DNA of 41,648 nt from a bacterium (lineage in GTDB: Bacteria; SZUA-79; Acidulodesulfobacterales; Acidulodesulfobacteraceae). This document shows positions 6,500 to 16,236 of the stretch, one piece after another. Location: the NCBI GenBank assembly GCA_021795355.1, contig JAJYPL010000011.1, positions 1 to 41,648 of the forward strand. Direction: 5' to 3'. A program made the position numbers and the translations under genes. The notes beneath the pieces were generated by a model. That model made no database searches and was not told where the DNA came from. It saw only the letters and a list, made by a program, of their open reading frames with translations. How positions within the stretch are numbered: position 1 is the first letter of the stretch; each line of letters opens with the position of its first letter.

Positions 6500-7984
6500 A
6501 TGAAAGAAAATTTAAAAGCAGACGGAGTAAAGGTTCGTTTTGCGCCGAGTCCTACGGGAAATTTGCATATAGGAGGGGTGAGGACCGCCTTTTTTAATTA
6601 TATTTTTGCCCTAAAATACGGCGGCGAATTTATCTTAAGAATAGACGACACGGACAGAGCAAGAAGCAAAAAAGAGTATGAAGCAGAAATTATTAAAGAT
6701 TTGAATTGGTTTGGAATAAAATACGGCGGGTTTTACAGGCAGTCCGAAAGAACGGCGGTTTACGAAAAATATCTTGGCGTTCTTAAAGAAAAAGACCTTA
6801 TATATGAATGTTTTTGCACCGAAGAAGAAATTTTAATATCCAAAGAAATTGCCGTTAAGTCTAAAAAGCCGTATATTTATAACGGCAGATGCGCCAATCT
6901 TACAAGCTCCGAAAAAGAAAAATTAAGCAGTCAATTTAAAGAACGCGGCATGTATCCGTCAATCCGCTTAAATATAGCAAAAGTTTTAAAAGCTATGGGA
7001 AATTTTAAAGCCGTAGAATTTGAAGACGCCGTTCACGGACTGCTTTCGTTTAATCCGAAACTTATAGGAGATTTTATTTTAAAAACCGAGCATAACAGGT
7101 TTACGTATAACTTTGCATCGATAATAGACGACCATGATATCGGAATAACCCACGTAATAAGGGGCGAAGACCATATAAGCAATACACCTAAGCAGATTTT
7201 AATTCTTAATGCCTTAGATAAAACCCCTCCGGTTTTTGCGCATATTTCCCTTTTGTACGGAAAAGACGGAAAAATAATGTCAAAAAGGGATGACGCCGCC
7301 AACATCGAATATTATAAGAAAGAAGGTTATCTTCCGAATGCCATATTAAATTATCTTGCAATAACGGGGAATACGTTTACCGTCCATGAATTTGAAAACG
7401 GCAAAGAAAAAATATCGGAAAAAGAAATATTTTCCGATATTTTAGAAATGGCGGAGCTTTTTGAAATAAAAAAAGCAAGGGGTTCCAGTGCAATTTTCAG
7501 CGAAGAAAAATTAAGGCATATAAACGAAAAATTGCTGCAGGAAATGGATGCGGAAAAATTAATAAAAATTTTAACGGAAAAATTTCAGTCTGAAGAAGTT
7601 CTTGAAAAACTTAGAGATGCTTATGGCGAAAAATATGTTGAAATAATAGATTTTTTAAAAAATGAGTTTAAGACCGTCAAAGAAATTTTAGCGGAAATTA
7701 AAATATTTTTTGAAGATTTTAAAACCGAAAAGGCGGAAATTAAATATGATATTAAATTAAAGGAAACGCTTTTAAATAATCTTCAAAAAATAGAATCCGA
7801 TAAATTCGACGAAAATGCAATAAAAAATGCCGTTAAAGAATCTGCTTCCGAAAGCGGCAAAACTTCAAAAGACTGCTATGAAATGTTAAGGCTTTGCATA
7901 ACCGGAAGGTATGACGGACCGTCTATTCTTAAAATTATAAAATTAATGGGCAGGGAAAGAACGCTTAAAAGGCTTTCGTGTTGA
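6500..7984 (+). CDS. gltX: Glutamyl-tRNA synthetase
   Basis: 494 residues from the ATG at 6500. An upstream in-frame TTG at 6416 would add 28 residues that are not family-like and overlap the presumed promoter, while the conserved VKVRFAPSPTG begins ten codons after 6500. Class I synthetase that charges tRNA-Glu (and tRNA-Gln if the enzyme is non-discriminating). HIGH-type HIGG at residues 23-26; KMSKS-type KIMSKR at 258-263; IDDTDRARS and GEDHISNTPKQ are present; the alpha-helical anticodon-binding half completes a normal length. No clear Shine-Dalgarno. It lies 87 bp after an inverted-repeat element. No GatCAB genes or GlnRS are in view, so the route to Gln-tRNA is not decided here. Confidence 0.95.
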   Translation: MKENLKADGVKVRFAPSPTGNLHIGGVRTAFFNYIFALKYGGEFILRIDDTDRARSKKEYEAEIIKDLNWFGIKYGGFYRQSERTAVYEKYLGVLKEKDLIYECFCTEEEILISKEIAVKSKKPYIYNGRCANLTSSEKEKLSSQFKERGMYPSIRLNIAKVLKAMGNFKAVEFEDAVHGLLSFNPKLIGDFILKTEHNRFTYNFASIIDDHDIGITHVIRGEDHISNTPKQILILNALDKTPPVFAHISLLYGKDGKIMSKRDDAANIEYYKKEGYLPNAILNYLAITGNTFTVHEFENGKEKISEKEIFSDILEMAELFEIKKARGSSAIFSEEKLRHINEKLLQEMDAEKLIKILTEKFQSEEVLEKLRDAYGEKYVEIIDFLKNEFKTVKEILAEIKIFFEDFKTEKAEIKYDIKLKETLLNNLQKIESDKFDENAIKNAVKESASESGKTSKDCYEMLRLCITGRYDGPSILKIIKLMGRERTLKRLSC

Positions 7985-8047
7985 TTTTTCTTTAAAATTT
8001 GCTATATTAATTACTTTCATATTGCTTTTGCGAATAGGAGGCGGTAA

Positions 8048-8758
8048 TTGGATCCGTTAAAAAGATTTCACAATGAAGGCTGGCATACGCCGGAAGGCAG
8101 ATTGATAAGGGAGTTCGTATTCGGAATTAACGACGGGCTAGTTACTACTGTCGGATTTATAGCGGGTGTTACTGGAGCATTGATAAACTTAAAAATTGTT
8201 TTAATGTCCGGCGCCGCGGAAATTGTTGCAGGTACGGTATCGATGTTTTTTGGCGCTTACCTTGCAACAAAATCGCAGAACGAATTTTATCAAAAAGAAA
8301 TTAACAGAGAAATCAGGGAAATTAAAGAGAATCCTGAGCATGAAATTGAAGAAATATATGAAATATATCAGGATAAAGGGTTCACGACGGAAGAAATAGA
8401 GCCTATAGTTCAAAAACTTATGTCGGATAAAAAAATACTCCTTGATTTTATGATTCAGGACGAACTTGGAATAAGCAAAGATTACTATGAAAACCCGATA
8501 AAAATAGCATCTTATACAGGATTATCTTTTTTAGCGGGCGGTATTCCGCCGCTGCTGCCTTTTTTCTTTATAAAACATTCTTTAACGGCAGTTTCGGTTT
8601 CGGTTCTTTTTACCGTTATTATTCTTGCCGTTACCGGACTTGCCAAAGCAAAAGTAACCAAGACCGGCAGATTAAAAAGCGCCGCCGAAATGGTTTTAAT
8701 AGGCGGAGCCGCCGCCGCCGCAGGGTTTATTTGCGGAAGGCTGATAGCATTAATGTGA
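8048..8758 (+). CDS. VIT1/CCC1 family Fe2+/Mn2+ transporter
   Basis: 236 residues starting at TTG 8048; the start is fixed by a perfect AGGAGG at 8036-8041, six bases upstream, with no ATG nearby. Integral membrane protein of the VIT1/CCC1 (DUF125) family, which exports or sequesters Fe2+ or Mn2+. Typical family layout: EFVFGINDGLVTTVGFIAGVTGA (first membrane pair), GAAEIVAGTVSMFFGAYLATKSQNEFY, a charged cytoplasmic helical domain rich in Glu (about 80-145) that binds metal in studied homologues, then three membrane segments ending in AAEMVLIGGAAAAAGFICGRLI. With bacterioferritin nearby it may belong to iron homeostasis. It ends two bases before the extended parS palindrome. Confidence 0.9.
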   Translation: MDPLKRFHNEGWHTPEGRLIREFVFGINDGLVTTVGFIAGVTGALINLKIVLMSGAAEIVAGTVSMFFGAYLATKSQNEFYQKEINREIREIKENPEHEIEEIYEIYQDKGFTTEEIEPIVQKLMSDKKILLDFMIQDELGISKDYYENPIKIASYTGLSFLAGGIPPLLPFFFIKHSLTAVSVSVLFTVIILAVTGLAKAKVTKTGRLKSAAEMVLIGGAAAAAGFICGRLIALM

Positions 8759-8760
8759 AA

Positions 8761-8788
8761 ATATTTTGTTTCACGTGAAACAAAATAT
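8761..8788. promoter_or_regulatory. parS: parS centromere-like site in a 28-bp perfect palindrome
   Basis: The core TGTTTCACGTGAAACA (8767-8782) matches the bacterial parS consensus TGTTNCACGTGAAACA at every position. The symmetry extends to 14 bp per arm (8761-8774 and 8775-8788) with no mismatch. It sits upstream of parA-parB, which encode the proteins acting on it. parS sites load ParB clamps and usually cluster near the chromosome origin, so oriC may be fairly close. No DnaA-box cluster is seen in the window. Confidence 0.93.
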
Positions 8789-8802
8789 GAAACGGGAATA
8801 AA

Positions 8803-8831
8803 TTGGAATTAAATTTAATTAATGATATAAT
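8803..8831 (+). promoter_or_regulatory. parA promoter
   Basis: TTGGAA (8803-8808), 17-nt spacer, TATAAT (8826-8831), 15 bp downstream of the parS palindrome. Leader about 59 nt. ParB spreading from parS could influence it. Confidence 0.6.
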
Positions 8832-8896
8832 TATTTCGTAATTTTTTATGATTACACATATATAATTTATATAATTACTGTTTACTGGTTGATTGT

Positions 8897-9664
8897 ATGT
8901 CAAAAGTAGTCTGTATTTCAAATCAGAAAGGCGGGGTGGGCAAAACTACTACGGCTATTAATATTGCCGCATGTCTGTCGGCATACGAGAAAAAGGTGCT
9001 GCTGATAGATGCTGACCCTCAGGCAAATGCAACAAGCGGATTAAATATTTCCGTCGATAACGGAAAACCCACCGTTTATGAATGCCTTGCAGGCACGGCC
9101 GAAGTCGGCGATGTAATTTATAGGACTCAGATGAAAAATCTTTATTTAATGCCTGCAAATTCCGACCTTGCCGGCATAGAAGTAGAACTCGTAAACGTTC
9201 AGGAAAGAGAGTATTTTTTTAAAAAAAATATTATAGATAAAATAAAAGGCGATTACGATTATATTTTTATCGATACCCCGCCTTCTTTAGGGCTTTTGAC
9301 TATTAATGCCCTGACCGCTTCGGACAGCGTTTTAATTCCTATGCAGTGCGAGTATTATTCTTTAGAAGGGATATCTCGGCTTATGCAGACTATAAAATTA
9401 GTCAATCAAAGATTAAATAAAACTTTATATGTAGAAGGTGTTTTGTTCACCATGTTCGACGGAAGAGCCAACCTTACGAATCAAATAGTAAGCGAAGTTA
9501 AAAAATATTTCGGACAAAAAATTTACGAAAACGTTATACCGAGAAACGTAAAGCTTCCGGAAAGCTCCAGTTTCGGAAAGCCCATAATTCTATACGACAT
9601 AAACTCAAAAGGCGCGGTTTATTATCTCGAACTTACCAAAGAGTTTTTATCTAAAGCGGCATAA
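8897..9664 (+). CDS. parA: Chromosome partitioning ATPase ParA/Soj
   Basis: 255 residues. P-loop ATPase of the MinD/ParA class that binds DNA non-specifically as an ATP dimer and pulls ParB-parS complexes. Deviant Walker A KGGVGKTTT is at residues 11-19, then LLIDADPQANATSGL (Walker A' region), DYIFIDTPPSLG (Walker B), and the C-terminal LPESSSFGKPIILYD typical of chromosomal Soj proteins. No strong Shine-Dalgarno before the ATG. parB follows after 19 nt; together with the upstream parS they make a complete segregation locus. Confidence 0.96.
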   Translation: MSKVVCISNQKGGVGKTTTAINIAACLSAYEKKVLLIDADPQANATSGLNISVDNGKPTVYECLAGTAEVGDVIYRTQMKNLYLMPANSDLAGIEVELVNVQEREYFFKKNIIDKIKGDYDYIFIDTPPSLGLLTINALTASDSVLIPMQCEYYSLEGISRLMQTIKLVNQRLNKTLYVEGVLFTMFDGRANLTNQIVSEVKKYFGQKIYENVIPRNVKLPESSSFGKPIILYDINSKGAVYYLELTKEFLSKAA

Positions 9665-9683
9665 ACTTAAAAAAAGGACTAAT

Positions 9684-10589
9684 ATGGAAGAAAAAGCAAA
9701 ACATATTAAAAAAAATGTGCTGGGCAGGGGGCTTGGAGCGCTGCTTACAGATTTCAATCCAAAAGAAAATATGCCGGGTATAGACGATAAGTTTTCCGTT
9801 TTTGAAATAGAAATAGAAAAAATTAATACCGGCATATATCAGCCGAGGCAGTATTTCGATAAAGATAAACTTGCCGAGTTGAAAAACTCTATTAAAGAAA
9901 ACGGCATAATCCAGCCTTTAATAGTAGCTAAATCTAAAAAAGAAGGGGAATACGATTTAATAGCAGGGGAAAGAAGATACAGAGCCGCTATCGAGCTTAA
10001 GTTTAAAAAAGTTCCCGCGATCATTAAAGACATTTCAGGTGCGGCGGCTCTTGAAATTGCATTAATAGAAAATATACAAAGACAGGATTTAAACGTTATT
10101 GAAGAAGCAAACTGTTATATGCGGCTTATAGAAGAATACAAACTTACGCATGAAGAGCTTGCGGCAAAAGTAGGAAAGGACAGGGCAACTATTACCAATA
10201 TGCTGAGGCTTCTTTCCCTGCCCGACGAAGTCAAAAAAGAGCTTATTTACGGGAAAATAACTCCTTCGCATGCAAGAAATCTTATAGGGTTGTCCGACGA
10301 TGAAGCCGGCATGCTGCTAAATACGATTTCCGGCGAAAAATTAAACGTTAGGGAAACCGAGCGCAAGGTCAGAGAACTTAAATCTAAGATTAAAGAAAAG
10401 AAGCCGAAAAAGGATCTGTCGGTATCTTATCAGATTAAAGGTTATGAAGAAGAACTGCTTGAAAAACTTCAGACCGAAGTTAAAATTAATTATAAAACCA
10501 AAGGAAGCGAACTTAAAGGCAGAATAGAAATAGAATTTTATTCGGGCGAAGAGCTTGAAAGAATTATAGAATTTATAAATAAAAATTGA
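9684..10589 (+). CDS. parB: Chromosome partitioning protein ParB/Spo0J
   Basis: 301 residues. CTP-dependent clamp that loads at parS. Order of parts: an N-terminal ParA-activating peptide region with KNVLGRGLGALL, the CTP-binding nuclease-like fold with IYQPRQYFD and GERRYRAA (G95-R100), ENIQRQDLNVIEEA, a helix-turn-helix centre (LTHEELAAKVGKDRATITNMLRLL) that reads parS, and a C-terminal dimerisation segment (KGRIEIEFYSGEELERIIEFI). AAGGA lies before the ATG. It is followed after 33 nt by the ATP synthase stalk genes, as in Geobacter-type chromosomes. Confidence 0.96.
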   Translation: MEEKAKHIKKNVLGRGLGALLTDFNPKENMPGIDDKFSVFEIEIEKINTGIYQPRQYFDKDKLAELKNSIKENGIIQPLIVAKSKKEGEYDLIAGERRYRAAIELKFKKVPAIIKDISGAAALEIALIENIQRQDLNVIEEANCYMRLIEEYKLTHEELAAKVGKDRATITNMLRLLSLPDEVKKELIYGKITPSHARNLIGLSDDEAGMLLNTISGEKLNVRETERKVRELKSKIKEKKPKKDLSVSYQIKGYEEELLEKLQTEVKINYKTKGSELKGRIEIEFYSGEELERIIEFINKN

Positions 10590-10622
10590 TATAATAAAAA
10601 AAATAAAAAATACAAATATCTT

Positions 10623-11051
10623 ATGCCCGAATTAGTCATTACCTGGCAGGGGCTTTTATTCGAAGCCGTCTTGTTTTTAATTTTTACTTATCTTTTAAAC
10701 CTTTTTTTGTTTAAACCTATAAGAAAAATTCTTAAAGAACGCGAAAGCATTTTATCTTCGCATAAAGGCAATAAAGAAAATTTTGAAGATTTAACGAAGA
10801 AATTATACGAATCTGCCGAGCAGGAAAAAAATAAATTAAAAATAGAAGTAAACGGTATTCGCGAATCTTACAAAAAAGAAGGTTTAGCCGAAGCGCGCAG
10901 AATAATTGCGGAAGCCGGAAAAAAAGCGTCGGAAAATTTAGCAGTAGCGCTTAAAAACTTCGATAAAGAAAAAAACGATTTAACAAAAGATTATATGTTA
11001 AAATCGGAAGAAATCGCGGATTTAATATTTAAAAAAATTATGAATTTATGA
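10623..11051 (+). CDS. atpF': ATP synthase F0 b' subunit
   Basis: 142 residues. One N-terminal membrane helix (about 8-28, LLFEAVLFLIFTYLLNLFLF) followed by FKPIRKILKERESIL and a long charged coiled coil. This is the peripheral-stalk pattern; the second b-type gene right after it makes this the b' (AtpX) copy. Heterodimeric b/b' stalks are known in deltaproteobacteria and phototrophs. The stop overlaps the atpF start by four bases (ATGA), indicating translational coupling. No clear Shine-Dalgarno precedes its own start. Which copy is b and which b' is assigned by order and is not certain. Confidence 0.85.
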   Translation: MPELVITWQGLLFEAVLFLIFTYLLNLFLFKPIRKILKERESILSSHKGNKENFEDLTKKLYESAEQEKNKLKIEVNGIRESYKKEGLAEARRIIAEAGKKASENLAVALKNFDKEKNDLTKDYMLKSEEIADLIFKKIMNL

Positions 11052-11542
11052 ATATGGAAATCTTTTGGCGACTATTCGATACTATTATACTTGCAATAGG
11101 TGTCGCTTATATTTATATTAAATACGGCATAACTTTCTTAGGCGGCAGGCGGCATGACATAGAATCCAATCTTGAAAAAGCAAAGGAATATGAAAACAAG
11201 GCAAAAGAGATATACCAAGAGGCTAAAATCGAACTTGAGAAAGCAAGAAAAGAGATGCGGGAAATTAGGGAAGATGCAATAAAAGAAGCGGCGGCGGAAA
11301 AAAATTTGATTATTAAAAACGCCCAAATGACCGCCGATAAAATCGTCAATGCTTATTTGGAACATGCAAAAGCCGAAATAGACAATCACAGGAAAAAGCT
11401 TTTGGAAGAAATGATTGGTAAGTCGTTTCAAGCCGCAAACGAAAAGATAAAAAAAGAGATAGAATCAGACAGAGATAATAAATTAAACGAAAATTTTCTT
11501 AAAGCACAAGAGGAAGGATTTGCAAGACAGTCAAATAAGTAA
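11048..11542 (+). CDS. atpF: ATP synthase F0 b subunit
   Basis: 164 residues: a short N-terminal membrane segment (LFDTIILAIGVAYIYIKYGITFL), then about 130 residues of Lys/Glu/Ala-rich coiled coil (NLEKAKEYENKAKEIYQEAKIELEKARKEMREIREDA and on). Forms the peripheral stalk with b' and delta. ATG at 11048 overlaps the previous stop; a second in-frame ATG at 11054 is also possible. The 3' end overlaps the atpH start by 23 bases. Confidence 0.88.
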   Translation: MNMEIFWRLFDTIILAIGVAYIYIKYGITFLGGRRHDIESNLEKAKEYENKAKEIYQEAKIELEKARKEMREIREDAIKEAAAEKNLIIKNAQMTADKIVNAYLEHAKAEIDNHRKKLLEEMIGKSFQAANEKIKKEIESDRDNKLNENFLKAQEEGFARQSNK

Positions 11543-12080
11543 GCGCTATGGTTCGGCGTTGTTCGGAGCCGCCGCAAATTTTCGGATAGTCGATGAAATT
11601 TTTAACGACTTCAATAAGTTTATTAATTTCTGTTACGAAAAGCTATGCCTTAAAGAATTTATTTCGCAAACATATATAGATAAGCAGGAAAGGTTTGAAG
11701 TTATAAAATTGCTGGGCAAAGAGCTTTCTTTTAACGAGCATTTTATAAATTTTCTTCATTTGTTAATAGAACAAGAAAGAATAGGGTATCTTCCTAAAAT
11801 TTTCACGGAATATTCAAATCTTCGCGATAACCTCAATAATTTATTGAAAGTAAAAATTATTTCCGCAAAAGAATTAAAACCCGAAGAAAAAGTCAAACTA
11901 ATCGAGATGACGGAAAAAGCCCTGAAAAAAACCGTATCTATTGAGTCCGAAATAGACGAAAATATCTTAGGCGGTTATATTATAAATATAGATAACGTTT
12001 TATACGATTCAAGCATAAAAACCCGTTTAGATAATTTTCATAAATACTTAAAGCAGGGAGCATTTATTAATGGCAATTAA
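11520..12080 (+). CDS. atpH: ATP synthase F1 delta subunit
   Basis: 186 residues starting at TTG 11520. The start is inside the end of atpF; AGAGG at 11509-11513 gives proper spacing and the N-terminus [14 protein letters not shown] matches the family's 'RRYAxALF' start. The C-terminal part [64 protein letters not shown] is the standard OSCP/delta ending. It links F1 to the b/b' stalk. The stop overlaps the atpA start by 11 bases. Confidence 0.93.
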   Translation: MQDSQISKRYGSALFGAAANFRIVDEIFNDFNKFINFCYEKLCLKEFISQTYIDKQERFEVIKLLGKELSFNEHFINFLHLLIEQERIGYLPKIFTEYSNLRDNLNNLLKVKIISAKELKPEEKVKLIEMTEKALKKTVSIESEIDENILGGYIINIDNVLYDSSIKTRLDNFHKYLKQGAFINGN

Positions 12081-13581
12081 GCCTTCGGAAATTACCGATA
12101 TTATAAAAAGCAAGATAGAGTCTTATACTAAAAGCGTCGATATCAGCGAAGTAGGCGTGGTTTTATCCGTCGGAGACGGCGTTGCAAGAATTTACGGCAT
12201 TAAAAATGCGGTTATAGGAGAAATGCTCGAATTTACTCCCGACGTTTACGGATATGTTTTAAATTTGGAAGAAGATAACGCCGGAGTTATAGTTCTCGGC
12301 GAAGAATTTTTGGTAAAAGAAGGAGATACCGTAAAAAGAACCGGAAAAATTGCAGAAGTCCCGGTAGGCAAGGGTGTTATAGGCAGAGTTTTAGACGGGC
12401 TCGGAAGGCCTATAGACGGAAAGAGTCCTGTTGAAGCGGAAAAATATTACAACATAGAAAGAAAAGCCCCTGGAATAGTTCAAAGGCATAAAGTTAACGA
12501 ACCTTTATATACGGGCATAAAAGTTATCGATTCGTTAATACCTATCGGCAAGGGACAGAGGGAGCTTATCATAGGAGACCGGCAGACCGGCAAGACCGCT
12601 ATCGCTATAGATACTATATTAAATCAGAAAGATTCCGGAGTTTACTGTATATACATCGGCATAGGGCAGAAACAGTCCAGTATTTCGTTTATTTACGACC
12701 GCCTTATGAGTTCCGGCGCAATGGAATATACCGCTATAATTGCCGCTAACGCAAGCGACCCTGCGGCAATGCAATATTTTGCCCCTTATACGGGAGCCAC
12801 TATGGGCGAATATTTCAGGGACAACGGTATGCACTGCCTGATAATTTACGACGATTTATCCAAGCACGCGGTAGCATACAGGGAACTTTCCCTGCTATTA
12901 AGAAGGCCGCCGGGAAGGGAGGCGTATCCGGGAGATGTTTTTTATCTGCATTCAAGGCTTCTCGAAAGGGCGGCAAAAATGAATCAAGCTCACGGCGGAG
13001 GATCTCTTACCGCTTTGCCTATAATAGAAACGCAGGCAGGAGACGTGTCGGCGTATATTCCGACCAACGTTATATCTATAACGGACGGGCAGATTTTTTT
13101 AGAAACAGACCTGTTTTACGCGGGAACCAGACCCGCCGTCAATGCCGGACTTTCAGTTTCCAGAGTCGGCGGAGACGCTCAAATTAAAGCTATGAAGCAG
13201 GTTTCCGGAGGCTTAAGGCTTTCGCTGGCCCAATACAGGGAACTTGCGGCGTTTTCGCAGTTCGGAGCGGATCTGGATAAAACCACCCAGGAAATGCTTG
13301 CGCGCGGCAGAATGATGTCCGAGCTTCTTAAACAGCCGCAATACAGCCCTATGCCGGTTGAAAAAGAAGTGATTATACTTTTTGCGGCAAATAGCGGCTA
13401 TCTTCAGGAGTATAAACTTACGTCTATAAAAAAATATGAAGAAGAACTGCTTTACTATATAGAAAATAATTATCCGGAAATCTATTCGGATATAAGAGAA
13501 AAAAAATCTATAGACGATGCGCTTAAAGCAAAGATTATAACGGCGTTGGACAATTTTAAAAAAATATTCGTAGAAGACTGA
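12070..13581 (+). CDS. atpA: ATP synthase F1 alpha subunit
   Basis: 503 residues, the normal length. Non-catalytic nucleotide-binding subunit of the F1 hexamer. P-loop GDRQTGKT at residues 169-176; other conserved stretches are [83 protein letters not shown] and [30 protein letters not shown] lies nine bases before the ATG. Central gene of a tightly packed operon. Confidence 0.98.
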   Translation: MAIKPSEITDIIKSKIESYTKSVDISEVGVVLSVGDGVARIYGIKNAVIGEMLEFTPDVYGYVLNLEEDNAGVIVLGEEFLVKEGDTVKRTGKIAEVPVGKGVIGRVLDGLGRPIDGKSPVEAEKYYNIERKAPGIVQRHKVNEPLYTGIKVIDSLIPIGKGQRELIIGDRQTGKTAIAIDTILNQKDSGVYCIYIGIGQKQSSISFIYDRLMSSGAMEYTAIIAANASDPAAMQYFAPYTGATMGEYFRDNGMHCLIIYDDLSKHAVAYRELSLLLRRPPGREAYPGDVFYLHSRLLERAAKMNQAHGGGSLTALPIIETQAGDVSAYIPTNVISITDGQIFLETDLFYAGTRPAVNAGLSVSRVGGDAQIKAMKQVSGGLRLSLAQYRELAAFSQFGADLDKTTQEMLARGRMMSELLKQPQYSPMPVEKEVIILFAANSGYLQEYKLTSIKKYEEELLYYIENNYPEIYSDIREKKSIDDALKAKIITALDNFKKIFVED

Positions 13582-13587
13582 TAATTT

Positions 13588-14478
13588 ATGCCTAATTTAA
13601 AATCCATAAAAAGAAAAATCTCCAGTATTAAAAATACAAGGCAGATTACGAAAGCTATGAAAATGGTTGCCGGTTCGAAGTTTAAAAAAAATCAGGCGGC
13701 TATGAACGAATATAAAGCTTATGCCGCGATTTACGACGGCATTATGGATAATATTAAGAATAACAGCGTGCTGCATCTGCATCCTTTTTACGGAAAAATC
13801 GGCGAAAAAGACAAAAAAACCGGCGTAAATACCGGAATAATAATAATTTCAACAGACAGAGGCCTTTGCGGTTCTTTCAATATAAATCTGTTTAAACTTT
13901 TTAACGAAGAAATTAAAAGCAAAGGATTAGATGAAAGCAAAATAAAAATATACGTTCTCGGTAAAAAGGCCTACGATTTTTTTAAAAAAAATAATTACGG
14001 TATATCTTTCGGCATGCTTTATTCGGACGGCGATTCAATATTAAATATTGCAGAGCTTTTATGCGATACCTTTATACAAGATTTTAAAAATAAAAAGATA
14101 GAAGAAGTTTATATAATATCTAACCGCTATATTTCCACCCTTCAGCAGAGGGCATATTCGGAAAAAATTCTGCCGTTCGAAGCCTCCGGCGATAACGTAT
14201 CCGGCAAAAGCGGAGGCTACTTAATAGAAGAAACGGCCGGCTACGAAAACGAAATAATGGATACGATTTTTAATAATTATTTTCGGACTAAAATTTATTA
14301 TAAAATTTTGGAATCTTTTGCCGGCGAGCAGGCTTCGAGAATGAACGCAATGGATAATGCTACCAGAAATGCCGGAAAATTAATAAATAAACTGACGGCA
14401 GCCTATAACAAAGCCAGACAGACGGCGGTTACGCTAGAAATTTTAGATATTATAAACGGGGTTAACGCGGTAAAATAA
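13588..14478 (+). CDS. atpG: ATP synthase F1 gamma subunit
   Basis: 296 residues. Central rotor shaft of F1. The N-terminal helix reads LKSIKRKISSIKNTRQITKAMKMVAGSKF and the C-terminal helix ASRMNAMDNATRNAGKLINKLTAAYNKARQTAVTLEILDIINGVNAV, the two conserved coiled-coil arms; the middle carries IIISTDRGLCGSFNINL. It starts six bases after atpA. Length is normal. Confidence 0.97.
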   Translation: MPNLKSIKRKISSIKNTRQITKAMKMVAGSKFKKNQAAMNEYKAYAAIYDGIMDNIKNNSVLHLHPFYGKIGEKDKKTGVNTGIIIISTDRGLCGSFNINLFKLFNEEIKSKGLDESKIKIYVLGKKAYDFFKKNNYGISFGMLYSDGDSILNIAELLCDTFIQDFKNKKIEEVYIISNRYISTLQQRAYSEKILPFEASGDNVSGKSGGYLIEETAGYENEIMDTIFNNYFRTKIYYKILESFAGEQASRMNAMDNATRNAGKLINKLTAAYNKARQTAVTLEILDIINGVNAVK

Positions 14479-14486
14479 ATTTTTAA

Positions 14487-15920
<1,434 letters not shown>

Positions 15921-15923
15921 ACC

Positions 15924-16166
15924 TTGCTGAAATTAAAAATAGCGGATAAAAAAAAGCTGATTTTTGAAGGCGAAACGGATTTTTGCGAACTTCCTGCAAT
16001 GTCCGGTATAGAGGGAATTATGCCTAAGCACGTTAATTTTATATCTTATTTGGCCGCCGGCTCTATAAAATATAAAATCGGCGGAACTATTAAAGAAATA
16101 GAAGTTTTAAGCAGCGGATTGGCGGAAGTAAGCAATGATAACGTAAATATTTTATTAGATTCTTAA
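15924..16166 (+). CDS. atpC: ATP synthase F1 epsilon subunit, short form
   Basis: 80 residues beginning at TTG 15924, three bases after the atpD stop. Only the N-terminal beta-sandwich domain is present (LKIADKKKLIFEGETDFCELPAMSGIEGIMPKHVNFISYLAAGSIKY...EVLSSGLAEVSNDNVNILLD). The two C-terminal helices that inhibit ATP hydrolysis in about 130-140-residue homologues are absent. I looked for a frameshifted continuation after the stop and saw none, so the short form looks natural; short epsilon subunits of similar size are known in Chlorobi. It contacts gamma and the c-ring. It closes the operon; the a and c subunit genes are not in this window. Confidence 0.92.
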   Translation: MLKLKIADKKKLIFEGETDFCELPAMSGIEGIMPKHVNFISYLAAGSIKYKIGGTIKEIEVLSSGLAEVSNDNVNILLDS

Positions 16167-16236
16167 TTGATATTTTGCTTTAAAAATATTAATATATTAA
16201 TTAAAATTAAAAAATAGTTAATCCGAAAAATAAAAT

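Noticed and set aside
10587-10622. Promoter between parB and atpF'
   Set aside because: TATAAT is present at 10590 but no usable -35 at normal spacing; AT-rich sequence makes such -10 matches common.
15924-16236. Possible frameshift hiding the C-terminal half of AtpC
   Set aside because: Read all three frames after the stop to the serS start; none resembles the epsilon helical domain, and only 70 bp are available.
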